A stretch of 33,398 nucleotides of DNA from a virus: the IMG/VR virus record IMGVR_UViG_3300036770_003572, positions 1-33,398 of that record; one strand, written 5' to 3'. Of this stretch, positions 1-7,318 are shown in pieces. The position numbers and the translations under genes are program-made. Each line of letters begins with the position of its first letter. The first letter of the stretch is position 1. The notes under the pieces are model-generated. The model was given only the letters and a program-made list of their open reading frames with translations. It did not search any database and had not been told where the DNA came from.

Positions 1-161
1 GCGGGGGTGGTGCTGGGGCTTCTGGAACTACAACAGGCGCTGTTGAAGGCACCGCAAATACTGGTGGCGGTGGTGGAGGCGGAACGCAAGCATCTCCGGC
101 GGGTTTTGATGGAAAAGCAGGCGGTTCCGGTATCGTCATTCTCAAGGTCAACTTCACATGA
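1..161 (+). CDS. Tail-fibre-type glycine-rich protein, C-terminal end (partial)
   Basis: The reading frame is open from the window edge (codons begin at base 3) to a TGA at 159-161, giving the last 52 residues. The visible part is very rich in Gly, Ser, Thr and Ala, with a run of seven glycines, and ends in GGSGIVILKVNFT. The GGSG(I/V)V(I/L) ending is typical of glycine-rich domains at the C-terminus of phage tail fibres and adhesins. Its stop overlaps the start of the next gene by ATGA. Receptor binding or tail decoration is inferred from this ending and from the position beside tail genes; the N-terminal part that would define the protein is outside the window. Confidence 0.7.
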   Translation, partial: GGGAGASGTTTGAVEGTANTGGGGGGGTQASPAGFDGKAGGSGIVILKVNFT

Positions 162-406
162 AAACCTATCAACTCATGGGCATTGATACGGCGATGCACT
201 TGCTTCGCCCCGGCGCAAAGTGGGAGATCAGCAACCGCGAGATTACCCGCTGGGAAGATCCGCGACCGAAGCCGTCGTGGGACGAAATCATGTTCACGAT
301 TGAAAAGATCAAGGAACTTGAGGACGCGGTGCCGACGATCCTGTTGCCCGAGCAGCAGGCTGCGTTTGACGATTACGTTGCCCAGATTGAAAAGGCGGTT
401 GCGTGA
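158..406 (+). CDS. Small protein after tail-fibre gene, possible tail-fibre accessory/XkdW-like
   Basis: This 82-residue protein starts at an ATG that overlaps the stop of the glycine-rich tail gene by 4 bases and ends by overlapping the GTG of the oxygenase gene. The middle reads ITRWEDPRPKPSWDEIM, followed by a predicted helix. A W-x-DPRP-x-P-x-W-x-EI pattern is common in small proteins encoded directly downstream of tail-fibre genes, including XkdW-like proteins, which suggests a role in fibre assembly. I see no catalytic motif, signal peptide or membrane segment. The function is inferred from position and a short motif only. Confidence 0.55.
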   Translation: MKTYQLMGIDTAMHLLRPGAKWEISNREITRWEDPRPKPSWDEIMFTIEKIKELEDAVPTILLPEQQAAFDDYVAQIEKAVA

Positions 407-1020
407 TTACATACAACCTCTTTCCTACGGCTGTCGCCAAGTTTGAACTTGGACGGGACTACACCGCCGAGGAAATGGCGTTTGTGGACGAGCAGCCGAC
501 GCACAGCAACATGGGCAACACGACGAGCGATGATCGCTATGTACTGCGTCACGACACGATGGCAAGCCTCAAGGCGTTTGCCGAGGCCAGCGTCAACGAG
601 TATCTGCGCTCTATCTACGCGCCGAAACACGACGTTACGCTGCGCTTGACGCAATCGTGGCTGAACTACACCAAGGCCGGTCAGTACCACCACAAACACG
701 CGCATCCAAACTCGTTTGTGTCTGGAGTGCTGTACCTCAAGGCTGCCCGTGAGCGGGACAAGATTTACTTTTACAAAGACGGCTATCAGCAGATCAAACT
801 GCCGACCGACAACTACAATCTCCACAACAGCGATTCGTGGTGGTTTGAGGTTGGCGCTGGCGATTTGATGTTGTTTCCGTCAAGCCTGACGCACATGGTG
901 GAAACCGTGCAGGGCGATGATCGAGTATCTTTAGCGTTCAATACGTTCCCGGTGGGATACGTCGGGGACGAGAGCAGTTTAACGGCGTTGCATCTTGAGA
1001 ATACTCAAGGCGCAGCGTAA
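403..1020 (+). CDS. 2OG-Fe(II) oxygenase, phage prolyl-hydroxylase-like family
   Basis: This 205-residue protein resembles the putative 2OG-Fe(II) oxygenases of the TIGR02466 type, which couple oxidation of a substrate to decarboxylation of 2-oxoglutarate. Residues 96-111 read HHKHAHPNSFVSGVLY, supplying candidate metal ligands (H99, H101) before the conserved SGVxYL strand. Residues 158-181 contain FPSSLTH, with distal ligand candidate H164, then DRVSLAFNTF with R174 as the likely 2OG carboxylate partner. The start is GTG, chosen because it overlaps the upstream stop as GTGA. It lies between a tail-fibre end and structural genes, so a virion or cell-surface protein is a possible substrate, but the true substrate cannot be told. 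Family is clear; substrate is unknown. Confidence 0.85.
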   Translation: MITYNLFPTAVAKFELGRDYTAEEMAFVDEQPTHSNMGNTTSDDRYVLRHDTMASLKAFAEASVNEYLRSIYAPKHDVTLRLTQSWLNYTKAGQYHHKHAHPNSFVSGVLYLKAARERDKIYFYKDGYQQIKLPTDNYNLHNSDSWWFEVGAGDLMLFPSSLTHMVETVQGDDRVSLAFNTFPVGYVGDESSLTALHLENTQGAA

Positions 1021-1372
1021 CGATTTTCCACAGTTTTATGCGGAGTATGCGTTATCGGATTTAGGAATCTTCATGCACAAACTGCCGGAAGCCTTTATGC
1101 CCGTCATCAAGGCCGACATCCAGCAGCGAGGCATGGTGCATCCGATCATCGTTTACTCACCTTACGAGCAGTACCAGACCGACCCCAATCCGGTGCTGCC
1201 CGATAAGGAAAGTTGGAGGAGAGAGATACTACGGGTGTACATGGGACACAAAAGGGTGTGGGTGGCGACCAAACTAGGTTACTCGCACATTTCTGCGTAC
1301 CATGTACGGACTGATAAACAGGCTAGGGCGTTGTGCGCCCATACGACGATTAAAGAGTTTTGCCCAAATTGA
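995..1372 (+). CDS. ParB/sulfiredoxin-fold-like phage protein
   Basis: The 125-residue reading opens at TTG 995, overlapping the oxygenase by 26 bases. An alternative ATG at 1073, preceded by TTAGGA, would give 99 residues. The segment IKADIQQRGMVHPIIVYSP followed after a variable loop by GHKRVWVATKLGYSHISAY matches the ParB-N pattern (helix, G-x-x-x-P-I-I-V strand, then GxxRxxAxxxLG). The fold is seen in partition CTPases, nucleases, sulfiredoxin and some phage DNA-modification enzymes. No helix-turn-helix or second domain is attached, so a plasmid-partition role is unlikely. Fold assignment is moderately sure; activity is unknown. Confidence 0.6.
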   Translation: MRILKAQRNDFPQFYAEYALSDLGIFMHKLPEAFMPVIKADIQQRGMVHPIIVYSPYEQYQTDPNPVLPDKESWRREILRVYMGHKRVWVATKLGYSHISAYHVRTDKQARALCAHTTIKEFCPN

Positions 1373-1381
1373 GGATTGGTT

Positions 1382-1768
1382 ATGGCACATTTTGCTGAAT
1401 TGGACGAGAACAACGTCGTTAAGCGCGTCATCGTTGTAGACAACAAGGATACGTCTGACGCCAACGGCAACGAGATCGAGAGCATCGGCGTGGCGTTCTG
1501 CCAGAAATTGCTCGGCGGTAACTGGGTACAAACTTCGTACAACGGTAACTTCCGCAAGAACTATGCTGGTGTTGGCTACACCTACGATGCTTCTCTTGAC
1601 GCTTTTGTGGCGCCGCAGCCATACCCGTCATGGGTGCTGGATGCTAATGCGCAATGGCAAGCTCCGGTGCCGATGCCGTCTGATGCTGGTACGGGCGAGC
1701 CACCAAAGATGTACTCGTGGGATGAAGCCACGCAGTCGTGGGTTGAGGCACCTGTTCTGGGAGTCTGA
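1382..1768 (+). CDS. Conserved phage structural-region protein (MAHFAELDE family)
   Basis: The protein has 128 residues. ATG 1382 is preferred over an in-frame TTG at 1376 because GAGG at 1371-1374 gives a good ribosome-binding site. It opens MAHFAELDENNVVKRVIVVD and contains GGNWVQTSYNGNFRKNYAG and YTYDASLDAF. This family is widespread in marine and freshwater phages next to tail genes, where it is generally annotated as a virion or tail-associated protein of unknown role. Trp- and Pro-rich segments near the C-terminus suggest a small beta-rich domain. I infer a structural or tail accessory role from family distribution and context. Confidence 0.65.
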   Translation: MAHFAELDENNVVKRVIVVDNKDTSDANGNEIESIGVAFCQKLLGGNWVQTSYNGNFRKNYAGVGYTYDASLDAFVAPQPYPSWVLDANAQWQAPVPMPSDAGTGEPPKMYSWDEATQSWVEAPVLGV

Positions 1769-1770
1769 TT

Positions 1771-2256
1771 ATGATGACAATGGTCTCGACCTTCCTGTCG
1801 TTCTTAGCAGGCGGGTTGCCCAAAATCCTGCAAATCTTCCAAGATCGACAGGATAAGAAGCATGAGTTGGCCCTCGTTGCGGCACAGAAAGAGCGCGAGT
1901 TGGCCCTTGCCGAACGGGGCTTTCTCGCGCAGGCGCGCGTGGAAGAGATCAAGCTCGAACAGATCCAGGTGCAGACCGCAGCCGAAGAGCGTGTGGCGCT
2001 GTATCAGCACGACATGGAGATTGGCAAAGGCGCAAGCCAATGGATGATTAACCTCCGCGCCAGCGTCCGTCCAGTTGTGACCTACATCTTCGTGCTGGAG
2101 CTGGTAGCCATCAACATCGCTGGTGTGTGGTACGCCTACAACACGGGTGTTCCGTTTGCCGCTGCGATGGCAGAAGTATTCTCAGATGACGAGATGCTGA
2201 TCCTGTCTTCAATTATCGCCTTTTGGTTTGGTACCCAAGCATTCGGCAAGAAGTGA
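1771..2256 (+). CDS. Holin of the three-transmembrane GTA type
   Basis: This 161-residue protein has a hydrophobic N-terminus (about 3-22), a long charged coiled-coil helix (about 24-85) and two further membrane segments (about 101-122 and 142-158). The RASVRPVVTY entry to the second segment and this layout match the 3TM holin family described from gene-transfer agents (PF11351). It would form lesions in the inner membrane and release the endolysin encoded two genes downstream, which has no signal peptide. Two ATG codons stand in tandem at 1771 and 1774. The stop overlaps the GTG of the following homing endonuclease. Confidence 0.75.
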   Translation: MMTMVSTFLSFLAGGLPKILQIFQDRQDKKHELALVAAQKERELALAERGFLAQARVEEIKLEQIQVQTAAEERVALYQHDMEIGKGASQWMINLRASVRPVVTYIFVLELVAINIAGVWYAYNTGVPFAAAMAEVFSDDEMLILSSIIAFWFGTQAFGKK

Positions 2257-2801
2257 CAGCGGTATACCACATTAGGGAACGATCAAGCCTTGCGCTTGAT
2301 GAAGGGTACGTTGGAATCAGCGTAAACCCTGCTGTTAGGTTTTACCAACACAAAAATGCTGCAAAGACTCGCCGCAATCATTTATCAAACGCTATTAAAA
2401 AGTATGGCGACGAGATATGTGTTGATGTTATTGCGTCGGATCTTAATGAAGATCTTGCGCGGTTTTTAGAAAAAATGCTTCGTCCATTTGAAAACATGGG
2501 GTGGAATACATGTATTGGAGGTGGCATCCCTCCAAACCCAAAAGGCAAGGAAAGGCCAGAGGCTTACCGTAAAAACATATCTATTGCCAAACTTGGTAGC
2601 AAGAATCCGATGTTTGGTAAAAAGATTGTATTTTCGGACAGTCACAAAAAAAAATTATCTACTGCATTGAAAGGCAAGCCAAGCAAACTAAAAGGGGTTT
2701 TAAGGTCAAGAGTGGCTTGCCCTAAATGTGGGGTAACTGGCGGTGATGGTGCAATGTACCGCTGGCATTTTGAAAATTGCAGATATGAAAGTAAGCCCTG
2801 A
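2253..2801 (+). CDS. GIY-YIG homing endonuclease with NUMOD3 motif and C-terminal zinc module
   Basis: The 182-residue protein uses GTG 2253, overlapping the holin stop as GTGA; an upstream TTG at 2223 would lie inside the holin gene. The GIY-YIG nuclease domain shows Y5, YVGIS at 19-23, NPAVRFYQH with R29, and E73, in the places expected for catalytic residues. A NUMOD3 DNA-binding repeat (SIAKLGSKNPMFGKK) lies near 110-124, and C156, C159, H172 and C176 form a probable zinc site in CPKCG...WHFENC. Base composition is clearly more A+T-rich than the neighbours, a sign of transfer. It sits between holin and endolysin and overlaps both, so it inserted without breaking their expression. Confidence 0.88.
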   Translation: MTAVYHIRERSSLALDEGYVGISVNPAVRFYQHKNAAKTRRNHLSNAIKKYGDEICVDVIASDLNEDLARFLEKMLRPFENMGWNTCIGGGIPPNPKGKERPEAYRKNISIAKLGSKNPMFGKKIVFSDSHKKKLSTALKGKPSKLKGVLRSRVACPKCGVTGGDGAMYRWHFENCRYESKP

Positions 2802-3276
2802 TCTTATTAAACTTGTGAAATGCCATGAGGGTGTCCGAACCCGCCCGTACCAATGTCCGGCGTTAATCTGGAGCGTGGGGGTGGGTCACGTAATAGATCC
2901 TGCTCACTTGGCGGTGAAGTATGAGGAGCGCCGGAATCTACCGATACCCGAGGGCTGGGACCGGATTCTCACGATGGACGAGGTGGACCGGATACTTTCT
3001 CAAGACCTTGGCCGGTTTGAGCGTGGTGTGGTTCGACTTTGCCCTGCTGCTGTTGGCCGTCAGGGAGTCTTCGATGCTCTCGTATCTTTTGCCTTCAACG
3101 TGGGCCTCGGCAATCTCCAACGCTCTTCCCTTCGGATGAAGACCAACCGGGGGGAGTTTGACAAGGCGGCGGAAGAGTTCATGAAATGGACCAAGGCCGG
3201 TGGTAGAGTATTGCCTGGATTAGTGAAGCGGCGTAATGACGAGCGTGCGCTGTATCTATCGGGAGTGGGCGAATGA
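2785..3276 (+). CDS. Endolysin, glycoside hydrolase family 24 lysozyme
   Basis: This 163-residue protein cleaves peptidoglycan glycan strands. ATG 2785 is chosen because MKVSPDLIKLVKCHEG then begins as family members do; the frame is open further upstream. The catalytic glutamate is E15 in HEGVRTRPY. The second position of the T4-type triad (E, D at +9, T at +15) is Cys24 here and the third is Ser30 in IWSVGVGH. E-C-T is known from phage P1 lysozyme, so Cys is tolerated; Ser is a further change. The C-terminal PGLVKRRNDERALYL is typical of the family. No signal peptide or SAR helix is seen, so export depends on the holin. Confidence 0.88.
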   Translation: MKVSPDLIKLVKCHEGVRTRPYQCPALIWSVGVGHVIDPAHLAVKYEERRNLPIPEGWDRILTMDEVDRILSQDLGRFERGVVRLCPAAVGRQGVFDALVSFAFNVGLGNLQRSSLRMKTNRGEFDKAAEEFMKWTKAGGRVLPGLVKRRNDERALYLSGVGE

Positions 3277-3488
3277 AAGTGTCCCTTGAACCACGGACCA
3301 CGGACCTTGGTCTAATCGAACCCGCGCACGTAATAGAAGTCTATTGCGGCGCCTGTGGGTACGATCTGGACGAGGCGGAACTCAATGCCGACACCTGTTC
3401 GGACTGTGGGCAGGCGTTGAACCTGCGACAACATGTATCCATTCAGGTGACAACCATCCCCGCTGCCAGCGGAGCCACGTTGCCATGA
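3273..3488 (+). CDS. Small zinc-ribbon protein
   Basis: This 71-residue protein starts by ATGA overlap with the endolysin stop. Two CxxC pairs (C25/C28 in CGACG and C42/C45 in CSDCG) form a likely zinc ribbon, in an otherwise acidic domain. The N-terminal stretch EPRTTDLGLIEP is encoded by the repeat CCACGGACCACGGACC, which belongs to the dispersed repeat family described in the findings. Nucleic-acid or protein binding is possible; no enzymatic motif is present. The next gene overlaps its stop by ATGA. Confidence 0.7.
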   Translation: MKVSLEPRTTDLGLIEPAHVIEVYCGACGYDLDEAELNADTCSDCGQALNLRQHVSIQVTTIPAASGATLP

Positions 3489-3676
3489 GAAAGGCCAAAG
3501 CAAAGAGCAAGGTCAACGCTGCTGGCAACTACACAAAGCCGAGCATGCGCAAGCAGTTGTTCGAGTCCATCAAGGCTCGGGCGGTGCAGGGCACGAAAGC
3601 AGGACAGTGGTCCGCGCGCAAGGCACAGCTATTAGCAAAGAAGTACAAGGAGAAGGGCGGTGGATACCGGGACTGA
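3485..3676 (+). CDS. Small basic protein, DUF5872-like N-terminal half
   Basis: ATG 3485 overlaps the previous stop as ATGA and gives 63 very basic residues. The core KPSMRKQLFESIKARAVQG then GQWSARKAQLLAKKYKEKGG resembles the segment of phage and algal-virus DUF5872-like proteins that contains GQWSARKAQL and ends in GGGY. In proteins of that kind I recall this module being followed by a second one like the product of 4070-4303, so the two genes here may be a split version. DNA binding is plausible from the charge but not shown. The family name is from memory and should be tested. Confidence 0.55.
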   Translation: MRKAKAKSKVNAAGNYTKPSMRKQLFESIKARAVQGTKAGQWSARKAQLLAKKYKEKGGGYRD

Positions 3677-4073
3677 TCTTGAACTATTCAAGGCACAGGT
3701 TCAGGCGGAACTGAACCGCTTGGAAGCGAAGTCCTCTGCCAAGGAAGTGGCCGGAAAAGCCATCGGCAAGGACGGCCTGAAGTACATCACGGCGATCGTC
3801 GTGATCGGTGTGTTGTCGAGTCTTGCTTTGGATGGCGAGAAGATCGCTGCGGTGATGGGCCTTCTTGGCGCGTCGCTCACGGCCCTTATCTCAATGCTAG
3901 CCAGCATCGCCGGTGCCAGCGAGAAGGAAGAGAAGCCTGAATTTGGCGTGATCAAGGATCTGATTGCGAAGCTCGACAAGCTCGATCGTAAGGAACAGCC
4001 CATGCGCGTGGACGTGGAAGGCGATCACGTGACCGTGACCAAGGGCGATGACGTTGTGCAGGCCAAGCGATGA
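3660..4073 (+). CDS. Small two-helix membrane protein, holin-like candidate
   Basis: The 137-residue protein starts at GTG 3660, preceded by AAGGAGAAGG inside the previous gene. An N-terminal amphipathic helix is followed by membrane segments at about 41-58 (KYITAIVVIGVLSSLAL) and 62-85, then a charged C-terminal tail with a short coiled coil. This hairpin topology and the place in the lysis region suggest a second holin, antiholin or other membrane-active lysis factor, but small membrane proteins diverge fast and no family is certain. It lies between two genes that look like halves of one protein family, and its stop overlaps the next start as ATGA. Confidence 0.6.
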   Translation: MDTGTDLELFKAQVQAELNRLEAKSSAKEVAGKAIGKDGLKYITAIVVIGVLSSLALDGEKIAAVMGLLGASLTALISMLASIAGASEKEEKPEFGVIKDLIAKLDKLDRKEQPMRVDVEGDHVTVTKGDDVVQAKR

Positions 4074-4303
4074 GGGCCCCGCAACAGTCACTGAAGAACT
4101 GGACCGCTCAAAAGTGGAGGACGAAAAGTGGTAAACCGTCTAGCAAAACTGGTGAGCGATACCTCCCAGAGGCTGCGATCAAAAGTCTCAGCCCTCAAGA
4201 ATACGCTCGTACAACGGCTGCAAAGCGTAAAGGCAAAGCTAAAGGGAAGCAGTTCGTAAAGCAGCCGAAGTCGATTGCTCGCAAGACCGCTCAGTATAGG
4301 TGA
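4070..4303 (+). CDS. Small basic protein, DUF5872-like C-terminal half
   Basis: The 77-residue, Lys/Arg-rich protein starts by ATGA overlap. It contains SLKNWTAQKWRTKSGKPS, TGERYLPEAAIKSLSPQEYA, and KGKQFVKQPKSIARKTAQYR. This arrangement of W-x-x-x-x-WRTKSGKPS, GERYLPExAIKxLS and GKQFVxQP is one I associate with DUF5872-type proteins of aquatic phages and large algal viruses, usually C-terminal to the GQWSARKAQL module found here in the gene at 3485. It is possibly DNA-binding or virion-packaged because of its charge. No catalytic residues are evident. Confidence 0.55.
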   Translation: MRAPQQSLKNWTAQKWRTKSGKPSSKTGERYLPEAAIKSLSPQEYARTTAAKRKGKAKGKQFVKQPKSIARKTAQYR

Positions 4304-4306
4304 GTC

Positions 4307-4744
4307 ATGGCTAGTGTGAAGAAGAATGCGATTGGGCAGGAAATCCGCAAGTCGTACGAGCGTGGCCAGAAGGGCTGCCCGGAGGCGACGATGGATATCC
4401 ACATCAACCTCAAGAATCGCAACAACGCCATCAAGGAGTACGGCTACGGCCCCCTAAACCCGGAAGCCGAGTCACGTGCGTTCTGGGACAAGAAGGCCGA
4501 GCTCTGGGCGACCACCGTGCGGGAGGCCAAGAAGGCGCGCTGCGGCAACTGCGCCGCCTTCATCCAAACCCCGCAGATGATGACATGTATCGAGAACGGC
4601 ATCGAGGATCCAAGCGAGGAACACGAAAACTACGCTCCGGATGTGGCCGCTGCGGCCAACTTGGGCTACTGCGAGCTCTTTCACTTCAAGTGCGCAGGCG
4701 ATCGCACGTGCGACGCGTGGCTCGTCGGCGGTCCAATCAAGTAA
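4307..4744 (+). CDS. Cysteine-rich conserved phage protein, probable metal-binding
   Basis: This 145-residue protein begins MASVKKNAIGQEIRKSYERG. Its C-terminal half carries a conserved-looking Cys pattern: CGNCAAF, MMTC, LGYCELFHFKC and RTCDAW. The spacing suggests bound metal or an iron-sulphur site, and the Trp/Gly-rich ending (CDAWLVGGP) resembles small phage proteins of unknown role found before tail genes. The start follows a weak AGGTGAG Shine-Dalgarno. No membrane segment or signal peptide is seen. I do not recognise a characterised homologue. Confidence 0.6.
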   Translation: MASVKKNAIGQEIRKSYERGQKGCPEATMDIHINLKNRNNAIKEYGYGPLNPEAESRAFWDKKAELWATTVREAKKARCGNCAAFIQTPQMMTCIENGIEDPSEEHENYAPDVAAAANLGYCELFHFKCAGDRTCDAWLVGGPIK

Positions 4745-4753
4745 TATGCAGCC

Positions 4754-6607
4754 ATGGCATACTTCAGACTGTTTCTCAAGCCGGGTGTAGACAAGCAGAA
4801 CACCGAATACGGCGCAGAAGGCGGCTGGATCGACTCCGATTACATCCGTTTTAGGTATGGCTTGCCCGAAAAAATGGGCGGCTGGACGCAGTTTGGGGAT
4901 TCCCCGGTCTATTTGGTCGGAATGCCCAGCGAAGTGTATGCCTGGAACGACCTCGAAGGCGTTCCTTACCTTGTGGTGGGTACCAACCGCAAGGTTTACA
5001 TCTATTACGGGGGTAATTGGTCGGACATCACCCCTATCCGAGACACCGAAACTGGCGTTACCTTCGACACCGTGGACACCGAAACCCGTGTCGTGGTCAA
5101 CGACACGGCACATGGGTGTATTGTCGGGGATTTCGTCACCCTTTCTAGCGTTACTGGCGACCCAGGCGGCATTCCAAACGCCAGTTTGACCGGTGAGTTT
5201 GAGATCACCGAGGTCATCAGTACGGGGGAGTACGTTATTCAATCCCCCGTTGCAGCGACCAGCACGGCAACGGCGGCGGGAACGGCCGATGCGGCCTACC
5301 AGATCACGGTAGGGTCGGATGTAAGCTATTTTGACTTTGGTTGGGGCACCGGCACGTGGGGGCTTAGTACATGGGGAACACCTCGACCGGCATCTGCCGC
5401 CCTTGCATTAAACTCTAGTGTTTGGCAGTTCGATAACTTTGGCGAAAAGCTCATATTGCAGCTAGTGGACGGGGGAATTTACGAGTGGGACCCCAACTCA
5501 GGTGTCAGCACTCGTGCTTCGGCTATTTCTGGCGCTCCGACCAAAAGCAAGTACGCGTTGGTGTCTACCCCAGACCGGCACTTGGTGTGTTTTGGTACTG
5601 AATCAACGATCGGCACCCCAAGCACGCAGGACACCATGTTTGTGCGCTTTTCGAACCAAGAAGACCTTAATACATTCGCTGCAACCGCTACTAACACGGC
5701 CGGCGGCCAGCGGTTAACCGACGGAAACGAGATTATTTCCGCATTACGGTCGCGTGGCCAGATTTTGATCTGGACGGACACGGCTTTGCACAGCATGCAG
5801 TACGTCGGGCCGCCGTATACGTTTGGGTTTCAACAGTTGGGTGCAAATTGCGGCCTTATTGGTCCTCATGCGTCGGCAGACGTAAACGGCGTGGCGTATT
5901 GGATGGGCAAGGACGCGTTCTTCGTCTTTGACGGTACCGTCAAGAAGCTCGCATGTTCTGTTCAGGACTACATATACGACGACATCAACCTTATTCAAGC
6001 CGAAAAAGTACATGTCGGAATTAATACACAGTTCAACGAGGTTACTTGGTGGTATTGCACGGCGGATAGCGACTACATCAATCGCTTTGTCACGCTTAAT
6101 TACCTAGAAAACGTATGGTCCGTGGGCACGATGCCTCGCACGGCATGGCTGGACCTTGGTGTGTTCAACAAGCCACTTGCAACCACGTATGACCCGGACG
6201 GGACCGAAGCGACGTTGACCACGATCCACGGACTAACGCCGGGGCGCTCTCGGATTTACAACCAAGAGGACGGGAAGAACGCCGATGGCGCGCCCATCAC
6301 GTCCTACGTTAAGTCTGGTTACTTTGATATCGGCGATGGCGATCAGATGCTGTACATGCGTCGATTTATCCCGGACTTCAAGAATCAGGAGGGCGATCTG
6401 GTTGTTCACTTGCTCCTCCGACCCTACCCGCAGTCCTCTGCGGTTCCGAGCTCACTGGATCCTTATGTGATCACTCCTACGACGGATAAAGTCGATACTC
6501 GGGCGCGTGGACGGCAGATTAGTCTGCGGATTGAAAGTACGGATGTTGACACGAACTGGCGCTTTGGCACGATGCGTGTCGATATCCAGCCGGACGGCTT
6601 GCGATGA
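4754..6607 (+). CDS. Virion protein, candidate P22 gp10-like neck/stabilisation protein
   Basis: The 617-residue protein opens MAYFRLFLKPGVDKQNTEYG and continues WIDSDYIRFRYGLPEKMGGW, a start typical of a large beta-rich tail or neck protein of podovirus-like aquatic phages, often annotated as a packaged-DNA stabilisation protein like P22 gp10. Repeated short beta segments with Trp-Gly and Asp-Gly turns (GWGTGTWGLSTWGTP, DAFFVFDGTVKK) suggest a propeller-like fold. An inserted Thr/Ala/Ser-rich domain lies at about 95-180. It ends with ATGA coupling to the next structural gene. Structural assignment is strong; the exact gp10 equivalence is inferred. Confidence 0.65.
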   Translation: MAYFRLFLKPGVDKQNTEYGAEGGWIDSDYIRFRYGLPEKMGGWTQFGDSPVYLVGMPSEVYAWNDLEGVPYLVVGTNRKVYIYYGGNWSDITPIRDTETGVTFDTVDTETRVVVNDTAHGCIVGDFVTLSSVTGDPGGIPNASLTGEFEITEVISTGEYVIQSPVAATSTATAAGTADAAYQITVGSDVSYFDFGWGTGTWGLSTWGTPRPASAALALNSSVWQFDNFGEKLILQLVDGGIYEWDPNSGVSTRASAISGAPTKSKYALVSTPDRHLVCFGTESTIGTPSTQDTMFVRFSNQEDLNTFAATATNTAGGQRLTDGNEIISALRSRGQILIWTDTALHSMQYVGPPYTFGFQQLGANCGLIGPHASADVNGVAYWMGKDAFFVFDGTVKKLACSVQDYIYDDINLIQAEKVHVGINTQFNEVTWWYCTADSDYINRFVTLNYLENVWSVGTMPRTAWLDLGVFNKPLATTYDPDGTEATLTTIHGLTPGRSRIYNQEDGKNADGAPITSYVKSGYFDIGDGDQMLYMRRFIPDFKNQEGDLVVHLLLRPYPQSSAVPSSLDPYVITPTTDKVDTRARGRQISLRIESTDVDTNWRFGTMRVDIQPDGLR

Positions 6608-7317
6608 GCAAGATCTTTAACGTCCGTCTTCCCAACGCAGCGACAGCAGGGTACAGCGCAGAACAGTTCAACCAGCTCGTGCGTTCGCTCGAACAGGTTA
6701 TTTTTCAGCTTAATAATAGCTACACGCCGACCGTTAGTGACGACAAAGCGGGAGCCGGTTCGTGGTTCGCGGCGGGTTCTGGCGCAGGCGGGGGCTTTGC
6801 TGGTGGCGTGCGCGGCTTTCAGATCAGTAACGGTATCAGCCTGCCGAATGCGATGCTGATCTCTGACGCAGATCAGTCCAACGCTGGGATCACCAGCGAA
6901 AACCTATTGACGTACTCATCTGTTGACTCGTCCTCTGGTATTCGGGTGGTCGATAACAGCAAGATCTATGTTCCTTGCTCGGGTCGTTACCTAGTCACGT
7001 TCACTCTTCAGGTGACTAACCGTGGCAACACAGCGGCAGAGTTCGAGGTTTGGGCCAAAGATACCGGCGTGAATTACGCATTGAGCAATACGCGATTTGA
7101 TATCCCTGTTCGTAAGAGCTCGACGATTTGGGCCCACATAGTGCCTGCAATCACGGGCATTTTTACGGTGACGGACCCCTCTGCAAACTACCTACAGATT
7201 GCATGGTGGTCCGATAGCCTTGATGTGTACTTAGAGCACTACGCTGCGGGTACGTCACCAACGCGCCCTGCGATCCCTTCGGTCATCATGACCGTTAACT
7301 TCGTCTCAGCGGTGTAA
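6604..7317 (+). CDS. Virion protein with C-terminal jelly-roll-like domain
   Basis: The 237-residue protein starts by ATGA overlap with the upstream virion gene. Residues 1-45 contain a short helix (AEQFNQLVRSLEQVIFQLNN), followed by a Gly/Ala/Ser-rich linker at about 48-70 and a beta-rich C-terminal domain with SGRYLVTFTLQVTN, FEVWAKDTGVNYALSNTRF and PSVIMTVNFVSAV. The latter resembles TNF/C1q-like jelly-roll domains on phage fibres and head decorations. An N-terminal docking helix plus receptor-type domain suggests a small fibre or decoration protein. No characterised homologue is claimed. Confidence 0.6.
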   Translation: MSKIFNVRLPNAATAGYSAEQFNQLVRSLEQVIFQLNNSYTPTVSDDKAGAGSWFAAGSGAGGGFAGGVRGFQISNGISLPNAMLISDADQSNAGITSENLLTYSSVDSSSGIRVVDNSKIYVPCSGRYLVTFTLQVTNRGNTAAEFEVWAKDTGVNYALSNTRFDIPVRKSSTIWAHIVPAITGIFTVTDPSANYLQIAWWSDSLDVYLEHYAAGTSPTRPAIPSVIMTVNFVSAV

Positions 7318-7318
7318 C

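Noticed and set aside
373-825. Minus-strand open frame of 150 codons opposite the oxygenase
   Set aside because: The plus-strand frame has the complete set of oxygenase motifs; the antisense product has no motif and poor codon pattern.
2223-2252. Upstream TTG start for the homing endonuclease
   Set aside because: It lies inside the holin gene and adds residues before the GIY-YIG core; the GTGA overlap at 2253 fits the style of this genome.
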